Source: CAKZML01 sp963823435 (GTDB lineage Bacteria; Pseudomonadota; Gammaproteobacteria; Steroidobacterales; BM003). Taken from it: a stretch of 64,000 bases of DNA. Shown here piece after piece: positions 45,802-54,058 of this stretch; within the stretch, counting starts at the first letter, position 1, and each line of letters begins with the position of its first letter. The stretch lies in the NCBI GenBank assembly GCA_963823435.1, contig CAWGLN010000002.1, positions 124,001-188,000 on the forward strand. Reading direction: 5' to 3'. Under the pieces are notes generated by a model. It was not told where the DNA came from. It did no database searches and was given only the letters and a program-made list of their open reading frames with translations. The position numbers and the translations under genes were made by a program.

Positions 45802-46970
45802 TAGCTGCGCACCTGGTGTGGCCAGCGGGAACCGACACCGCACATTTCCTGGCCAAGACATGGCAACAACAACCGCTGAGAATGCCATCGGCGCTGCCGG
45901 GCTTTTACTCACCCCTGAGCCCGGATGAGTTAGCCGGTCTGGCCTGCGACGAGAGCATCGAGAGCCGCCTGGTTCTGCATCGGGCGGGCAACTGGACCCT
46001 GCAGACCGGTCCCTTTGCAGCATCAGAGCTGCAGGGCCTGGCCGCTTCGGACTGGAGCCTGCTGGTTCAGGATGTGGAAAAGCACCTGCCGGAACTGGCG
46101 CGCATACTCGATCCTTTTCGATTCCTCCCGTCATGGCGGATGGACGACCTGATGGTCAGCTGCGCGGCCCCCGGTGGAAGTGTGGGGCCACATGTGGACG
46201 CCTACGATGTATTCCTGGTTCAAGCCCAGGGGCGCAGACGCTGGCAATGGGACAGCAACGGGCGAACCCACCAGACCCGCGAGAATTCCGAACTGTCGCT
46301 GGTGCAGGAATTCAAACCCGATCAGGACTGGATTACCGAACCGGGCGATGTGTTGTATTTGCCACCCGGGGTTGCGCATTTTGGTGTTGCCCTTCCGGGA
46401 GATGATCTGTGTATGACGTATTCCATCGGTTTTCGAGCTCCCTCCCGTTCGGAACTGATGCAGGATCTTGCGTTCTACCTTGCCCAGACTGCCGACCCAC
46501 GTTACACGGACCCGCGTCTGGATCCTGAAGAATCCCGAGATGGCCTGATCGGCACCACGGCAATCAATCGGGTCAGGGATATTCTTGGCCAGGCACTGAC
46601 CCTGGATGACGATTCGTTGGCACGCTGGTTTGGCAGTTTTGTGACCGAACCCAAGGCCTGGCTGAAGCCAATGCCAAACGAGGATTTGATTACAACAGAA
46701 GACCTGATTGCCAAGCTGGAAAATGGCGCCGTCCTGCGCCGCCACGGTATGGCGCTGTGGGCCCGCTGGCAGGGCCGGGACAGACTGATGCTGTTTGTCG
46801 ACGGACGGGCAACGGAGGTCGCGCCTGAACTGGATCCTGTGGTTACGGAACTTTGCGGTAACCACGATCTGAACATCAATGCGAGCGTCTTGCGAGCCTC
46901 GGCCAGGAGCGCCAGGCTGATTACCGATTTGGTCAACATGGGTGAGCTGGAATTTGATTATGAGCAATGA
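45798..46970 (+). CDS. roxA: 50S ribosomal protein uL16 arginine 3-hydroxylase (RoxA/YcfD type)
   Basis: A JmjC/cupin 2-oxoglutarate- and Fe(II)-dependent oxygenase of 390 residues. The iron triad is H132 and D134 in GPHVDAYDVFL and H194 in PGVAHFGVA. MRDDLMVSCA-type and WQQQPLRMPSALPGF stretches and the C-terminal winged-helix part are conserved. E. coli YcfD hydroxylates Arg81 of uL16. The GTG start at 45798 overlaps the purB stop. Confidence 0.92.
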   Translation: MIAAHLVWPAGTDTAHFLAKTWQQQPLRMPSALPGFYSPLSPDELAGLACDESIESRLVLHRAGNWTLQTGPFAASELQGLAASDWSLLVQDVEKHLPELARILDPFRFLPSWRMDDLMVSCAAPGGSVGPHVDAYDVFLVQAQGRRRWQWDSNGRTHQTRENSELSLVQEFKPDQDWITEPGDVLYLPPGVAHFGVALPGDDLCMTYSIGFRAPSRSELMQDLAFYLAQTADPRYTDPRLDPEESRDGLIGTTAINRVRDILGQALTLDDDSLARWFGSFVTEPKAWLKPMPNEDLITTEDLIAKLENGAVLRRHGMALWARWQGRDRLMLFVDGRATEVAPELDPVVTELCGNHDLNINASVLRASARSARLITDLVNMGELEFDYEQ

Positions 46971-47475
46971 GCGCCCCCGGAAAACTGTTTCAGTCAGGCT
47001 GGCCAGATGGCCGGAAGACGAAGCCCGTATTCACGCGATCAGGGAAGCGGTGTTCGTGATAGAACAAGGCGTACCTGCAGACCTCGAGTGGGATGGTCAA
47101 GACCCGGCCTGCCTGCATGTCATGGCCGAGATGCTTGATGGTGTAAAACGTGACGCAGTTGGCACCGGTCGTATATTGCCCAACGGTAAAATTGGCAGAA
47201 TGGCGGTATTGGGAAAATACCGTGGCAAGGGGATCGGTGGAGAAATTCTCGCCGCCCTTGTCGAGGCTGCCAGGGCACGGGGCCAGCATGATGTGTATCT
47301 TCATGCCCAATCCCACGCCTTGGCGTTTTACCAACGATTCGGCTTTGTAGCCGATGGTGAGGAGTTCCAGGAAGCCGGTATTCCACACAGGAAGATGCGT
47401 CGAGAAATTGGACACGCCGAACAACAAGACGGACAAGACCGGGATCCCCGCCCGCAGGGTGATATCGGGTCATGA
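46960..47475 (+). CDS. GNAT-family N-acetyltransferase (ElaA-like)
   Basis: A 171-residue acetyltransferase. FVIEQGVPADLEWDGQDP is the ElaA-type signature, GRMAVLGKYRGKGIGGEILAALVEAA binds acetyl-CoA, and FYQRFGFVADGEEFQEAGIPHRKM closes the fold. The ATG lies inside the end of roxA, so translation is coupled. Its target is unknown. Confidence 0.86.
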   Translation: MSNERPRKTVSVRLARWPEDEARIHAIREAVFVIEQGVPADLEWDGQDPACLHVMAEMLDGVKRDAVGTGRILPNGKIGRMAVLGKYRGKGIGGEILAALVEAARARGQHDVYLHAQSHALAFYQRFGFVADGEEFQEAGIPHRKMRREIGHAEQQDGQDRDPRPQGDIGS

Positions 47476-47923
47476 CGATGTTCGTCAGGCGGCCGAGGAA
47501 GTTGCAAGGCTGGCCACCAAATCCGTGGTGATATTCACCCACGATCTTGAGCCTTCCATCTACGATCAGAATTCATTCATTGAAATCATAAAGCGCCTGG
47601 TGCTTTCGCGCGCCTATGCACGAATCCGTGTCCTGGTAGCCCGACCGCAGCGCGCGGTGAAAGACGGCCACAAGTTGATCACCCTCGGACGGCGCCTGAA
47701 CAGTTATGTCGAGTTCAGAAATGTGCACAAGGATTACATGGATCGCACCGAGGCCTATATCATCGCTGATAATTTCGCGATCTCTTATCGGCTGGATGCG
47801 ACGCGATGGGACGGCATCGCCGACACCTGCAGCCCGGCGGTTGTCAAACGCTATCTTGCCGACTTCGACCGCATCTGGGCTGCCAGTATCCAGGAACCGG
47901 AACTGCGGGTTGTGCACCTGTAG
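47408..47923 (+). CDS. unknown protein with PLD-like alpha/beta fold (DUF7931-like)
   Basis: About 171 residues, with the start uncertain: TTG at 47408 overlaps the GNAT gene by 68 nt in another frame, and GTG at 47459 is an alternative. The sequence (SVVIFTHDLEPSIYDQNSFIEIIKRLVL, ARIRVLVARPQRAVKDGHKLI, YVEFRNVHKDY, AYIIADNFAISYRLD) looks like one phospholipase-D-type half without the HKD motif. I associate it with DUF7931-type domains, sometimes fused to GNATs, with moderate confidence. No function is assigned. A terminator follows. Confidence 0.7.
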   Translation: MDTPNNKTDKTGIPARRVISGHDDVRQAAEEVARLATKSVVIFTHDLEPSIYDQNSFIEIIKRLVLSRAYARIRVLVARPQRAVKDGHKLITLGRRLNSYVEFRNVHKDYMDRTEAYIIADNFAISYRLDATRWDGIADTCSPAVVKRYLADFDRIWAASIQEPELRVVHL

Positions 47924-47971
47924 CGGAGAATTGAAAAAACGTGTTCGTTAACTCACCACGCAGATACAAAA

Positions 47972-47997
47972 AACCCGGCATCAGCCGGGTTTTTTTT
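47972..47997. terminator. bidirectional intrinsic terminator
   Basis: AACCCGGC-ATCA-GCCGGGTT forms a perfect 8-bp stem followed by a T-run on the + strand; the upstream A-run gives Ts for the minus strand. It serves the purB operon and the convergent FecR-repeat gene. Confidence 0.93.
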
Positions 47998-48021
47998 GAG
48001 TCCAGTTAAACCACTCCCGGA

Positions 48022-50766
48022 TCAGGGTTCGGGAATCTGCGGCTCAAGTCTGAATGCAGCTGTACCGGATACGGTCGTGTCGGCGCCATCACTGAGCGAA
48101 TAGCCGAGTCCCGCGCCGTTGAGCTGACCTGAACTGTCGCCCGTAAAGAATCCGCTCAACCATCCCTCGCCCTGGCTGATTCCGGCATCGGAAGTAACCG
48201 TGACAGTGTCAAAAGCACCGTCGAAACCCGCCGTTGCACGGTTGAGCTCAAGACCGCTGGCGCTGGCTGCCCACTCTTGCACACCTGCACCATTCGGGTC
48301 AGGCATGTTCAGACCCAGGCTCGCGTCAACCGTGCTGTTATGGAAATTCGCGGTCAGGCTGGCTGACCCGAGTACGCCCACCGCACCGGTATTACTGGTG
48401 GGTGCGGTAGCTCCGTAGAGTACAAAACTCGCGCTGCCCGTGGATGGCAATGCCGGTCTGTGCGTATCGTCACCGACGATCCAGTGCAGTCCACCCGAAC
48501 CAAGATTCAAATTTGATACATTGAGGCCATCGCTGTTCAGATTTACGCGGCCATTTTCCCAACGGCCCCAACGCACACCCGTTGTCGTATCCTGGCCAAG
48601 GTCTGTACCCCGGGCCGTTCCGCGCACGGCGCGAATATCCCCGATATCGTTGCCATTCAAACTCCAGCGGCGATCATTCAGTCGCACCAGATCACCGTTG
48701 CCGTTGAGTGTATAACCGGCACGGTGCGCGCTGAGAACATACGGACCGGAGTCAATTTCCTGGCGACGACCGGATATCTCTATCGAGCCACCGCCGGGGT
48801 AGGCAAAGATCACGGTTCCGCCGTTCGCATAACCCTGATGATCATTGTCTCCATCGTCCCCACCCGTGCCGCCGGTATCGCCGGTATCGCCTGTACCACC
48901 GGTATCGCCTGTACCACCGGTATCGCCTGTACCACCGGATGCCGCCGGTATCGCCCGTGCCGCCGGTATCACCCGTGCCGCCGGTATCACCCGTGCCGCC
49001 GGTATCACCCGTGCCGCCGGTATCACCCGTGCCGCCGGTATCGCCCGTGCCGCCGGTATCACCCGTGCCGCCGGTATCACCCGTGCCGCCGGTATCGCCC
49101 GTGCCGCCGGTATCACCCGTGCCGCCGGTATCACCCGTGCCGCCGGTATCACCCGTGCCGCCGGTATCACCCGTGCCGCCGGTATCACCCGTGCCGCCGG
49201 TATCACCCGTGCCGCCGGTATCACCCGTGCCGCCGGTATCACCCGTGCCGCCGGTATCACCCGTGCCGCCGGTATCACCCGTGCCGCCAGAATCACCTGG
49301 TCCGCCCGTGCCGCCGGTATCACCCGTGCCGCCGGTATCACCCGTGCCGCCGGTATCACCCGTGCCGCCAGAATCACCTGGTCCGCCCGTGCCGCCGGTA
49401 TCACCCGTGCCGCCGGTATCACCCGTGCCGCCGGTATCACCGGTCCGCCCGTGCCGCCGGTATCACCCGTGCCGCCGGTATCACCCGTGCCGCCGGTATC
49501 ACCCGTGCCGCCAGAATCACCTGGTCCGCCCGTGCCGCCGGTATCGCCCGTGCCGCCGGTATCACCCGTGCCACCGGTATCACCCGTGCCACCGGATCCA
49601 GCTATTCCGCCGCCGCTCCCGACTGGGGCGCCCGACGACAGATCCAGGGTCAAACCGTTCGCATTGGTTCCATAGGCAGCAAAGGCTTCCTGAAGGTCTT
49701 CCACATACTCCTGTTCGGAGTCAGCCAGGGCCGCCTGTGCGATCAGCTCTTCCAGGGGAAGGTATGCTGCGGATCCATTGCCACCGGCAACCCCACTGTA
49801 GAATGCACTACTTGCTGCAGGACCCGTTGCCGAACCAGGTGAGGCATTTGCACCATTAGGCATACCCGGTGTCCCCACAGCCGCCGGGCTTCCACCGGAA
49901 CCGACCGGCACTGTGCCCGGTACCGAGCTTGCCACGGGAGATATTGTTTCGGACGTCGGGGCCTGTTGCGGCAGGATCTCGTAGCTGCCCTTGGGCCCGG
50001 ACGAAACGCCAGTGTCACGGACGCCAGAGGGATAAAGCAAAGCCTGGGGGAAAGGCATCTGAAGATCGTCTACCTGGTCCAACAGGATTTGGTAATCGGT
50101 GCCCGCTACCGGTGCGGAATCACTATCGGCCACATGCCCGGACTCACCTTCATCCAGGTCAATACTGCCGGCTTCGTTGGTAATTCGAATACCACCCTTG
50201 TTGACGGCGGCGTGCAGGCCCTTGGCCAACATGCCCTGGTCAGCACACGCCTGGTCACACAGGTAGACGATATAGTCGGTGCCGCGGATGCCAATGGTGG
50301 CAACCGGGGTATCCATACGGTAGGCCTCTTTGTTCTCCTGACCGACCACGCCGGTGATCGACCGCAGGCCACCCTTGAGCAGCCTGAAAAAACTGTGATC
50401 ATCACTCACCTGGATTCCGGCACCGTCATCCTGGGCGGTAAACTGGAAGGCTTCGATGAGTAATTCCGAACCCGGCCTGAGAGCGACGAGACCGCCATCT
50501 GCCATGCGAATTTGAATACGACCGTTGACCTCGGTGACTACCCGGTCGCCCTGGTCCAGACCCAGGCCCACCGCGAGAGCGTCCTTGCTACCGTCGACGC
50601 GGTACACGCTGCCAGAACCAAACACGAACACCACTTCGCCTGCATCGGCCAGGACTCCGCCACTGACGGCCCCCAGACTCAACGCAAGCAGTGTTGCTGC
50701 CAGGCTTCTGATGTATCGACGCACTTCCCGAATACCTCGGTGATCGTTTTTCACAAAGAGAATCAT
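48022..50766 (-). CDS. secreted FecR-domain protein with 18-nt repeats and C-terminal barrel-like domain
   Basis: A 914-residue precursor. A signal peptide (about residues 17-41, SLAATLLALSLGAVSGGVLA) is followed by a FecR domain (about 50-150: VFGSGSVYRVDG...GDRVVTEVNGRIQIRMADGGLVALRPGS, PVATIGIRGTDYIVY). Residues about 390-633 are encoded by tandem repeats read first as GDTGGT, then, between two indels, as VIPAAR. The C-terminal 250 residues are beta-rich (SASFVLYGA, ASLTANFHNSTVDASLGLNM, GWLSGFFTGDSSGQLNGAGLGYSLSDG) and resemble the small TbpB/lipocalin-like barrel of type XI cargo. The TPR-barrel gene is 80 nt upstream on the same strand. A GTG within the leader may be the real start. There is no lipobox, so it would be soluble. 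Confidence 0.8.
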   Translation of the reverse strand: MILFVKNDHRGIREVRRYIRSLAATLLALSLGAVSGGVLADAGEVVFVFGSGSVYRVDGSKDALAVGLGLDQGDRVVTEVNGRIQIRMADGGLVALRPGSELLIEAFQFTAQDDGAGIQVSDDHSFFRLLKGGLRSITGVVGQENKEAYRMDTPVATIGIRGTDYIVYLCDQACADQGMLAKGLHAAVNKGGIRITNEAGSIDLDEGESGHVADSDSAPVAGTDYQILLDQVDDLQMPFPQALLYPSGVRDTGVSSGPKGSYEILPQQAPTSETISPVASSVPGTVPVGSGGSPAAVGTPGMPNGANASPGSATGPAASSAFYSGVAGGNGSAAYLPLEELIAQAALADSEQEYVEDLQEAFAAYGTNANGLTLDLSSGAPVGSGGGIAGSGGTGDTGGTGDTGGTGDTGGTGGPGDSGGTGDTGGTGDTGGTGDTGGTGGPVIPAARVIPAARVIPAARADQVILAARVIPAARVIPAARVIPAARADQVILAARVIPAARVIPAARVIPAARVIPAARVIPAARVIPAARVIPAARVIPAARVIPAARVIPAARAIPAARVIPAARVIPAARAIPAARVIPAARVIPAARVIPAARVIPAARAIPAASGGTGDTGGTGDTGGTGDTGDTGGTGGDDGDNDHQGYANGGTVIFAYPGGGSIEISGRRQEIDSGPYVLSAHRAGYTLNGNGDLVRLNDRRWSLNGNDIGDIRAVRGTARGTDLGQDTTTGVRWGRWENGRVNLNSDGLNVSNLNLGSGGLHWIVGDDTHRPALPSTGSASFVLYGATAPTSNTGAVGVLGSASLTANFHNSTVDASLGLNMPDPNGAGVQEWAASASGLELNRATAGFDGAFDTVTVTSDAGISQGEGWLSGFFTGDSSGQLNGAGLGYSLSDGADTTVSGTAAFRLEPQIPEP
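48865..49596. repeat. tandem array of 18-nt repeats inside the FecR-domain gene
   Basis: About 40 head-to-tail copies of GCCGCCGGTATCACCCGT (+ strand), with minor variants (TATCGCC, AGAATCACCTGGTCC). Copies are contiguous with no spacers. The unit is a multiple of 3, so every frame without a stop stays open: all three + frames and two minus frames. It encodes GDTGGT repeats in the main minus frame. Confidence 0.96.
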
Positions 50767-50846
50767 AAGTTATTCAAGAATTGCCTAGTGTGAACCGCGT
50801 CACATCGCTGATAGCGCAGCGCCAGGGGTTTTTACATAAGCCGCGC

Positions 50847-52196
50847 CTACCATGCGCGCGAAAAGCCCAGGGAAAAGACCCAACGGTCATAGGTGAAAAG
50901 CGGCACGTTCGAGCGGTTGTCGCGATAACTCACACCCACCGACGACTCCAGCCTGGGCCGGAGTTGCCATACCAGGCTCATGGAGCCGTCGGCAACCGTA
51001 TCAACCCGGCGTGAAGTATCCACCTCGGGAAAGAACGCCTCTTCGTACAGGTAGCGTTGCCAACCGAGATTGACGCGACCGGATAAATTGGTGCTAATTC
51101 GCCAGGCTCCGAACCCTCTGAGACCAAAAATCTCGCGGCCGTAACGGGAATCGGCCTCCCGCGGATTGTCCTTGCCCAGTAGCGCGGAAAGGGTCACCAG
51201 GCTCCTGCGACTGACACCAAGCAGACTGGTGCCGCTAAAGCCCAACAGGAGTTGATCCACATCCCTATTATCGAACTCGTCGTCAAAACGCAGAACACCC
51301 ATACGGGCAAACATGCCCACACGGTTCAAGGGCGAGACGGTGTAATCCCAGGCGCCTTCCAGAGACAAGCCCTGGTTGTTGAAATCATCGTCCACATTCA
51401 TGCGGTAGGCTCGCAGCCGCAGGCTTCGGGTCTCGCTCTCTCCGGCCCAGCTCATACCCGCCCTCGCCACCAGCCCGAGTGAGTCGGCGAAACTTGCGTC
51501 GGGATAGTGCCTGCCTTGCAACTCTCCCCCCAACTGAATGGTCCGGCCCCGTCCCAGGGACCGTGAAAAATCACCCGAGCCGTAGAGATCGAGAAAAGCG
51601 CTTTCCGCCTCACGGCTACGCTGATCCAGGACAAACCCGAGAAATTCATTCAGTTCAGTAGCGGCATTGGCATTGCTGTCCCAGCCGGTGGTGGGACTGA
51701 AACGCCAGACAGTGCGCCAGCTATTTTGCGCCAGTTGAAGATCTATCGCGGCAAGGTATTCGTCTATGGCCCGTCTCGCTGCCGGCGGTGGATTTTGTGT
51801 TGTCAGGTATTCGAACTGTTTTTGAGCATCCTCAAGGCGACCCGTCTGGTAATAGGCACGCGCCAATTCAATCCGGACACCGGCGAACAAGGGATCCGCC
51901 GCAGTGGCTTTCTCCAGATACGGTATGGCCTGGTCAGCCTTGCCGCTTTCAAACAAGGCCAGCCCGTAGAGGTAGGGAAAGTCGGGATTCTCGCCCAGTT
52001 GGTCTTCATAGCCGGACAGCAGCGCTGCAGCCTGGGCCGGCTGGCGCTTGTTCAACATCAATTCGGCCTGTTGCAATACCTCGACTTGCCCAAGCAACCG
52101 GGTTGGCGCCAGGAGCGTCAGGCATATCAGGCAAATTACCAAGCCGTTCACTGTTCGCATCGAGGTTCTGATAAGGGCCTCTCTAATTCGATTCAT
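50847..52196 (-). CDS. outer-membrane TPR/beta-barrel protein, DUF560 (Slam/type XI secretion)-like
   Basis: A 449-residue precursor. A hydrophobic N-terminal signal (NGLVICLICLTLLA) is followed by TPR-like repeats at about residues 35-160 (AELMLNKRQPAQAAALLSGY, PDFPYLYGLALFESGKADQAIPYLEKATAADPLFAGVRIELARAYYQTGRLEDAQKQF). The rest consists of alternating amphipathic strands (RTIQLGGELQGRHY, RSLRLRAYRMNV, GRVNLGWQRYLYE) to a terminal aromatic residue (SNVPLFTYDRWVFSLGFSRAW), as in Slam-like proteins. TPR plus about 14-strand barrel is the Slam plan; the assignment is by architecture, not a strict motif. It is followed by the FecR-repeat gene, its probable cargo. Confidence 0.78.
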   Translation of the reverse strand: MNRIREALIRTSMRTVNGLVICLICLTLLAPTRLLGQVEVLQQAELMLNKRQPAQAAALLSGYEDQLGENPDFPYLYGLALFESGKADQAIPYLEKATAADPLFAGVRIELARAYYQTGRLEDAQKQFEYLTTQNPPPAARRAIDEYLAAIDLQLAQNSWRTVWRFSPTTGWDSNANAATELNEFLGFVLDQRSREAESAFLDLYGSGDFSRSLGRGRTIQLGGELQGRHYPDASFADSLGLVARAGMSWAGESETRSLRLRAYRMNVDDDFNNQGLSLEGAWDYTVSPLNRVGMFARMGVLRFDDEFDNRDVDQLLLGFSGTSLLGVSRRSLVTLSALLGKDNPREADSRYGREIFGLRGFGAWRISTNLSGRVNLGWQRYLYEEAFFPEVDTSRRVDTVADGSMSLVWQLRPRLESSVGVSYRDNRSNVPLFTYDRWVFSLGFSRAW

Positions 52197-52288
52197 TTCT
52201 TTTTTTCATCTGCGAGCATGCTGGAAGTAATGTTCAAAACTGTGACGACTCTCTCAAGCCTGGTACGAATGGCGCTCAATTCAGCGGT

Positions 52289-52294
52289 TATACT
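52289..52294 (+). promoter_or_regulatory. -10-like hexamer close to the nudJ start
   Basis: TATACT ends 6 nt before the ATG at 52301, and no Shine-Dalgarno is present. If used, the transcript would be leaderless. No convincing -35 is seen. Confidence 0.25.
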
Positions 52295-52300
52295 GCACCA

Positions 52301-52786
52301 ATGAGCTGGAAAACACACGTAACCGTTGCCGCCATGGTTGAATCAGATGGCCGATTTCTGATGGTCAATGAGCATGTCTCGGGCAAGCTCGTGCTCAACC
52401 AGCCCGCCGGACATCTTGAGCCCGGTGAAACGCTGGTGGAGGCCGTTGCACGGGAGACTCTCGAAGAGACGGCATGGCGGTTCACCCCAAAGTCACTGCT
52501 GGGGATTTATCATTGGCACCAGGCAGGAAGACATCGCACATACCTCAGGTTTGCTTTCTGCGGCAGCGTATCCGGACATGATCCCGAACGCCAACTGGAC
52601 GACGGCATTGTCGACGCCCTGTGGCTCAGCCGCGAGGACCTGGAACGGCGCTTCACGCATTTGCGCAGCCCCATGGTGATGCAATGTGTGGACGATTACC
52701 TCGATGGCAAACGTCATCCGCTGGATGTCCTGACCTACCTTGAAGAAAGTCCCTTGACCCTTGGACTGTTGGCCGGGATGCGCTAG
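52301..52786 (+). CDS. nudJ: NUDIX phosphatase NudJ
   Basis: A 161-residue NUDIX enzyme. The Nudix box is GHLEPGETLVEAVARETLEETAW (GHLEPGE...RETLEE). In E. coli NudJ hydrolyses nucleoside tri- and diphosphates and HMP pyrophosphate and sits next to mnmA, exactly as here. The start lacks a Shine-Dalgarno and has a -10-like sequence just upstream. Confidence 0.88.
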   Translation: MSWKTHVTVAAMVESDGRFLMVNEHVSGKLVLNQPAGHLEPGETLVEAVARETLEETAWRFTPKSLLGIYHWHQAGRHRTYLRFAFCGSVSGHDPERQLDDGIVDALWLSREDLERRFTHLRSPMVMQCVDDYLDGKRHPLDVLTYLEESPLTLGLLAGMR

Positions 52787-52803
52787 GCCAGACTTGCATG
52801 GCC

Positions 52804-52809
52804 TATAAT
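52804..52809 (+). promoter_or_regulatory. consensus -10 hexamer close to the mnmA start
   Basis: TATAAT ends 7 nt before the ATG at 52817 (an in-frame ATG at 52808 overlaps it). No -35 at the right distance and no Shine-Dalgarno are visible, so its use is uncertain. Confidence 0.25.
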
Positions 52810-52816
52810 GGCCGGC

Positions 52817-53937
52817 ATGACCTCTGCTTCTTCCAAACGCGTCATCGTCGGCTTGTCCGGCGGAGTCGACTCATCGGTTGCCGCCCTGCTGCTTCAGCAA
52901 CAGGGCTACGATGTCCAGGGGCTGTTCATGTCCAACTGGGACGATGACGAGGACGCATACTGCACCACTGCCGAGGACTACCAGGACGCCCGCAGAGTCG
53001 CTGAACACCTGGGTATTCCCTTGCACAAGGTCAGTTTTGCCCGGGAATATCGCGACCGTGTGTTTGCGTACTTCCTGGACGAATATCGGGCGGGCAAGAA
53101 CACCGAACCCTGACGTGTTGTGCAACCGGGAAATAAAATTCGGCGTCTTCTTCGAATACGCCCGACGCCTGGGTGCCGATCTGGTGGCGACGGGGCATTA
53201 CGCCCGGGTGAAACACGACGTGGGCGGCGCCCGCCTGTTCAAGGGTGTGGATGCGGCCAAGGACCAGAGTTATTTTCTGCACGCCGCGCCCGCTGCCGCG
53301 CTTGGGCACACGCTCTTCCCCCTTGGAGACCTGGAAAAGCACCAGGTGAGGACCCTGGCCCGTGACCATGGTCTGCAAAATTTCGATCGCAAGGACAGTA
53401 CGGGCATTTGCTTCATTGGCGAGCGGCATTTTCAGAGTTTTCTGGCCCGCTACCTGCCGGCCCGGCCCGGTCCCATACGAACCCGGAAGGCCAGACACTC
53501 GGGCCAGCACCAGGGTCTGATGTATTACACCCTGGGGCAACGCAAGGGTCTGGGTATTGGTGGTCGTCATGACAGCTCCGATGAGCCCTGGTTTGTTGCC
53601 GCCAAGGACCTGACCAACAATGTCTTGCTGGTTGTCCAGGGCCACGACCACCCCTTGCTCCAGAGCCTCGGCCTGGTGGCGGACCAGGCGAGCTGGATTG
53701 CCGGGCGCCCGCCGGAACTGCCGATCAAACTTGCGGCCAAGACCCGCTACCGCCAGGCGGACCAGGCCTGCACCCTGGACCAGGGGCAGGATGGCAGCCT
53801 GCAGGTGACCTTCGACACACCCGCAAAGAGCTGTCACGCCGGGTCAATACGTGGTGTTTTACCAGGGTGATGAGTGCCTCGGCGGTGCGGTGATACTCGA
53901 GGCCCGGGGCATCCAGGCGCATGCCGACAACGCATGA
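52817..53937 (+). pseudogene. mnmA: tRNA-specific 2-thiouridylase MnmA, two frameshifts
   Basis: Makes 2-thiouridine at wobble U34 of tRNA(Lys, Glu, Gln). The P-loop GLSGGVDSSVAALLL is intact. The frame breaks at about 53099 (GKNTEP then stop) and resumes as NPDVLCNREIKFGVFFEYARRLGADLVATGHY, with the catalytic Cys in NPDVLCN; one extra A accounts for it and AGKTPNPD is restored. The second Cys lies in STGICFIGERHF. A second extra base near 53825-53829 breaks the end, which otherwise reads AVTPGQYVVFYQGDECLGGAVI to a TGA at 53937. Corrected length is 372 residues, as in E. coli. Errors in the sequence are more likely than real loss of a near-essential gene. Confidence 0.88.
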
Positions 53938-53993
53938 CGGCGCATTTGGCCTGAATCCATTCGACCAGGGTCGAGAAAAATCATCCCCTGGGT

Positions 53994-54023
53994 TTGGGAA
54001 CGCAATGCTGCATCGCGTATAAT
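53994..54023 (+). promoter_or_regulatory. candidate promoter of acnA
   Basis: TTGGGA at 53994-53999 and TATAAT at 54018-54023, with an 18-nt spacer, fit a sigma-70 promoter. The acnA ATG lies 36 nt after the -10. Confidence 0.55.
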
Positions 54024-54058
54024 TCCCGTTTTCAGGGCACACACCTCCGGGAGAGAAA

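Noticed and set aside
48865..49596. CRISPR array
   Set aside because: The 18-nt units are directly contiguous without spacers and lie inside a coding region. There are no cas genes.
48724..49859. Three long + strand open frames reading Pro-rich repeats such as PVSPVP and HPCRRY
   Set aside because: They are the antisense of the repeat array in the FecR-domain gene; the repeat has no stops in these frames. No ribosome site or domain supports them.
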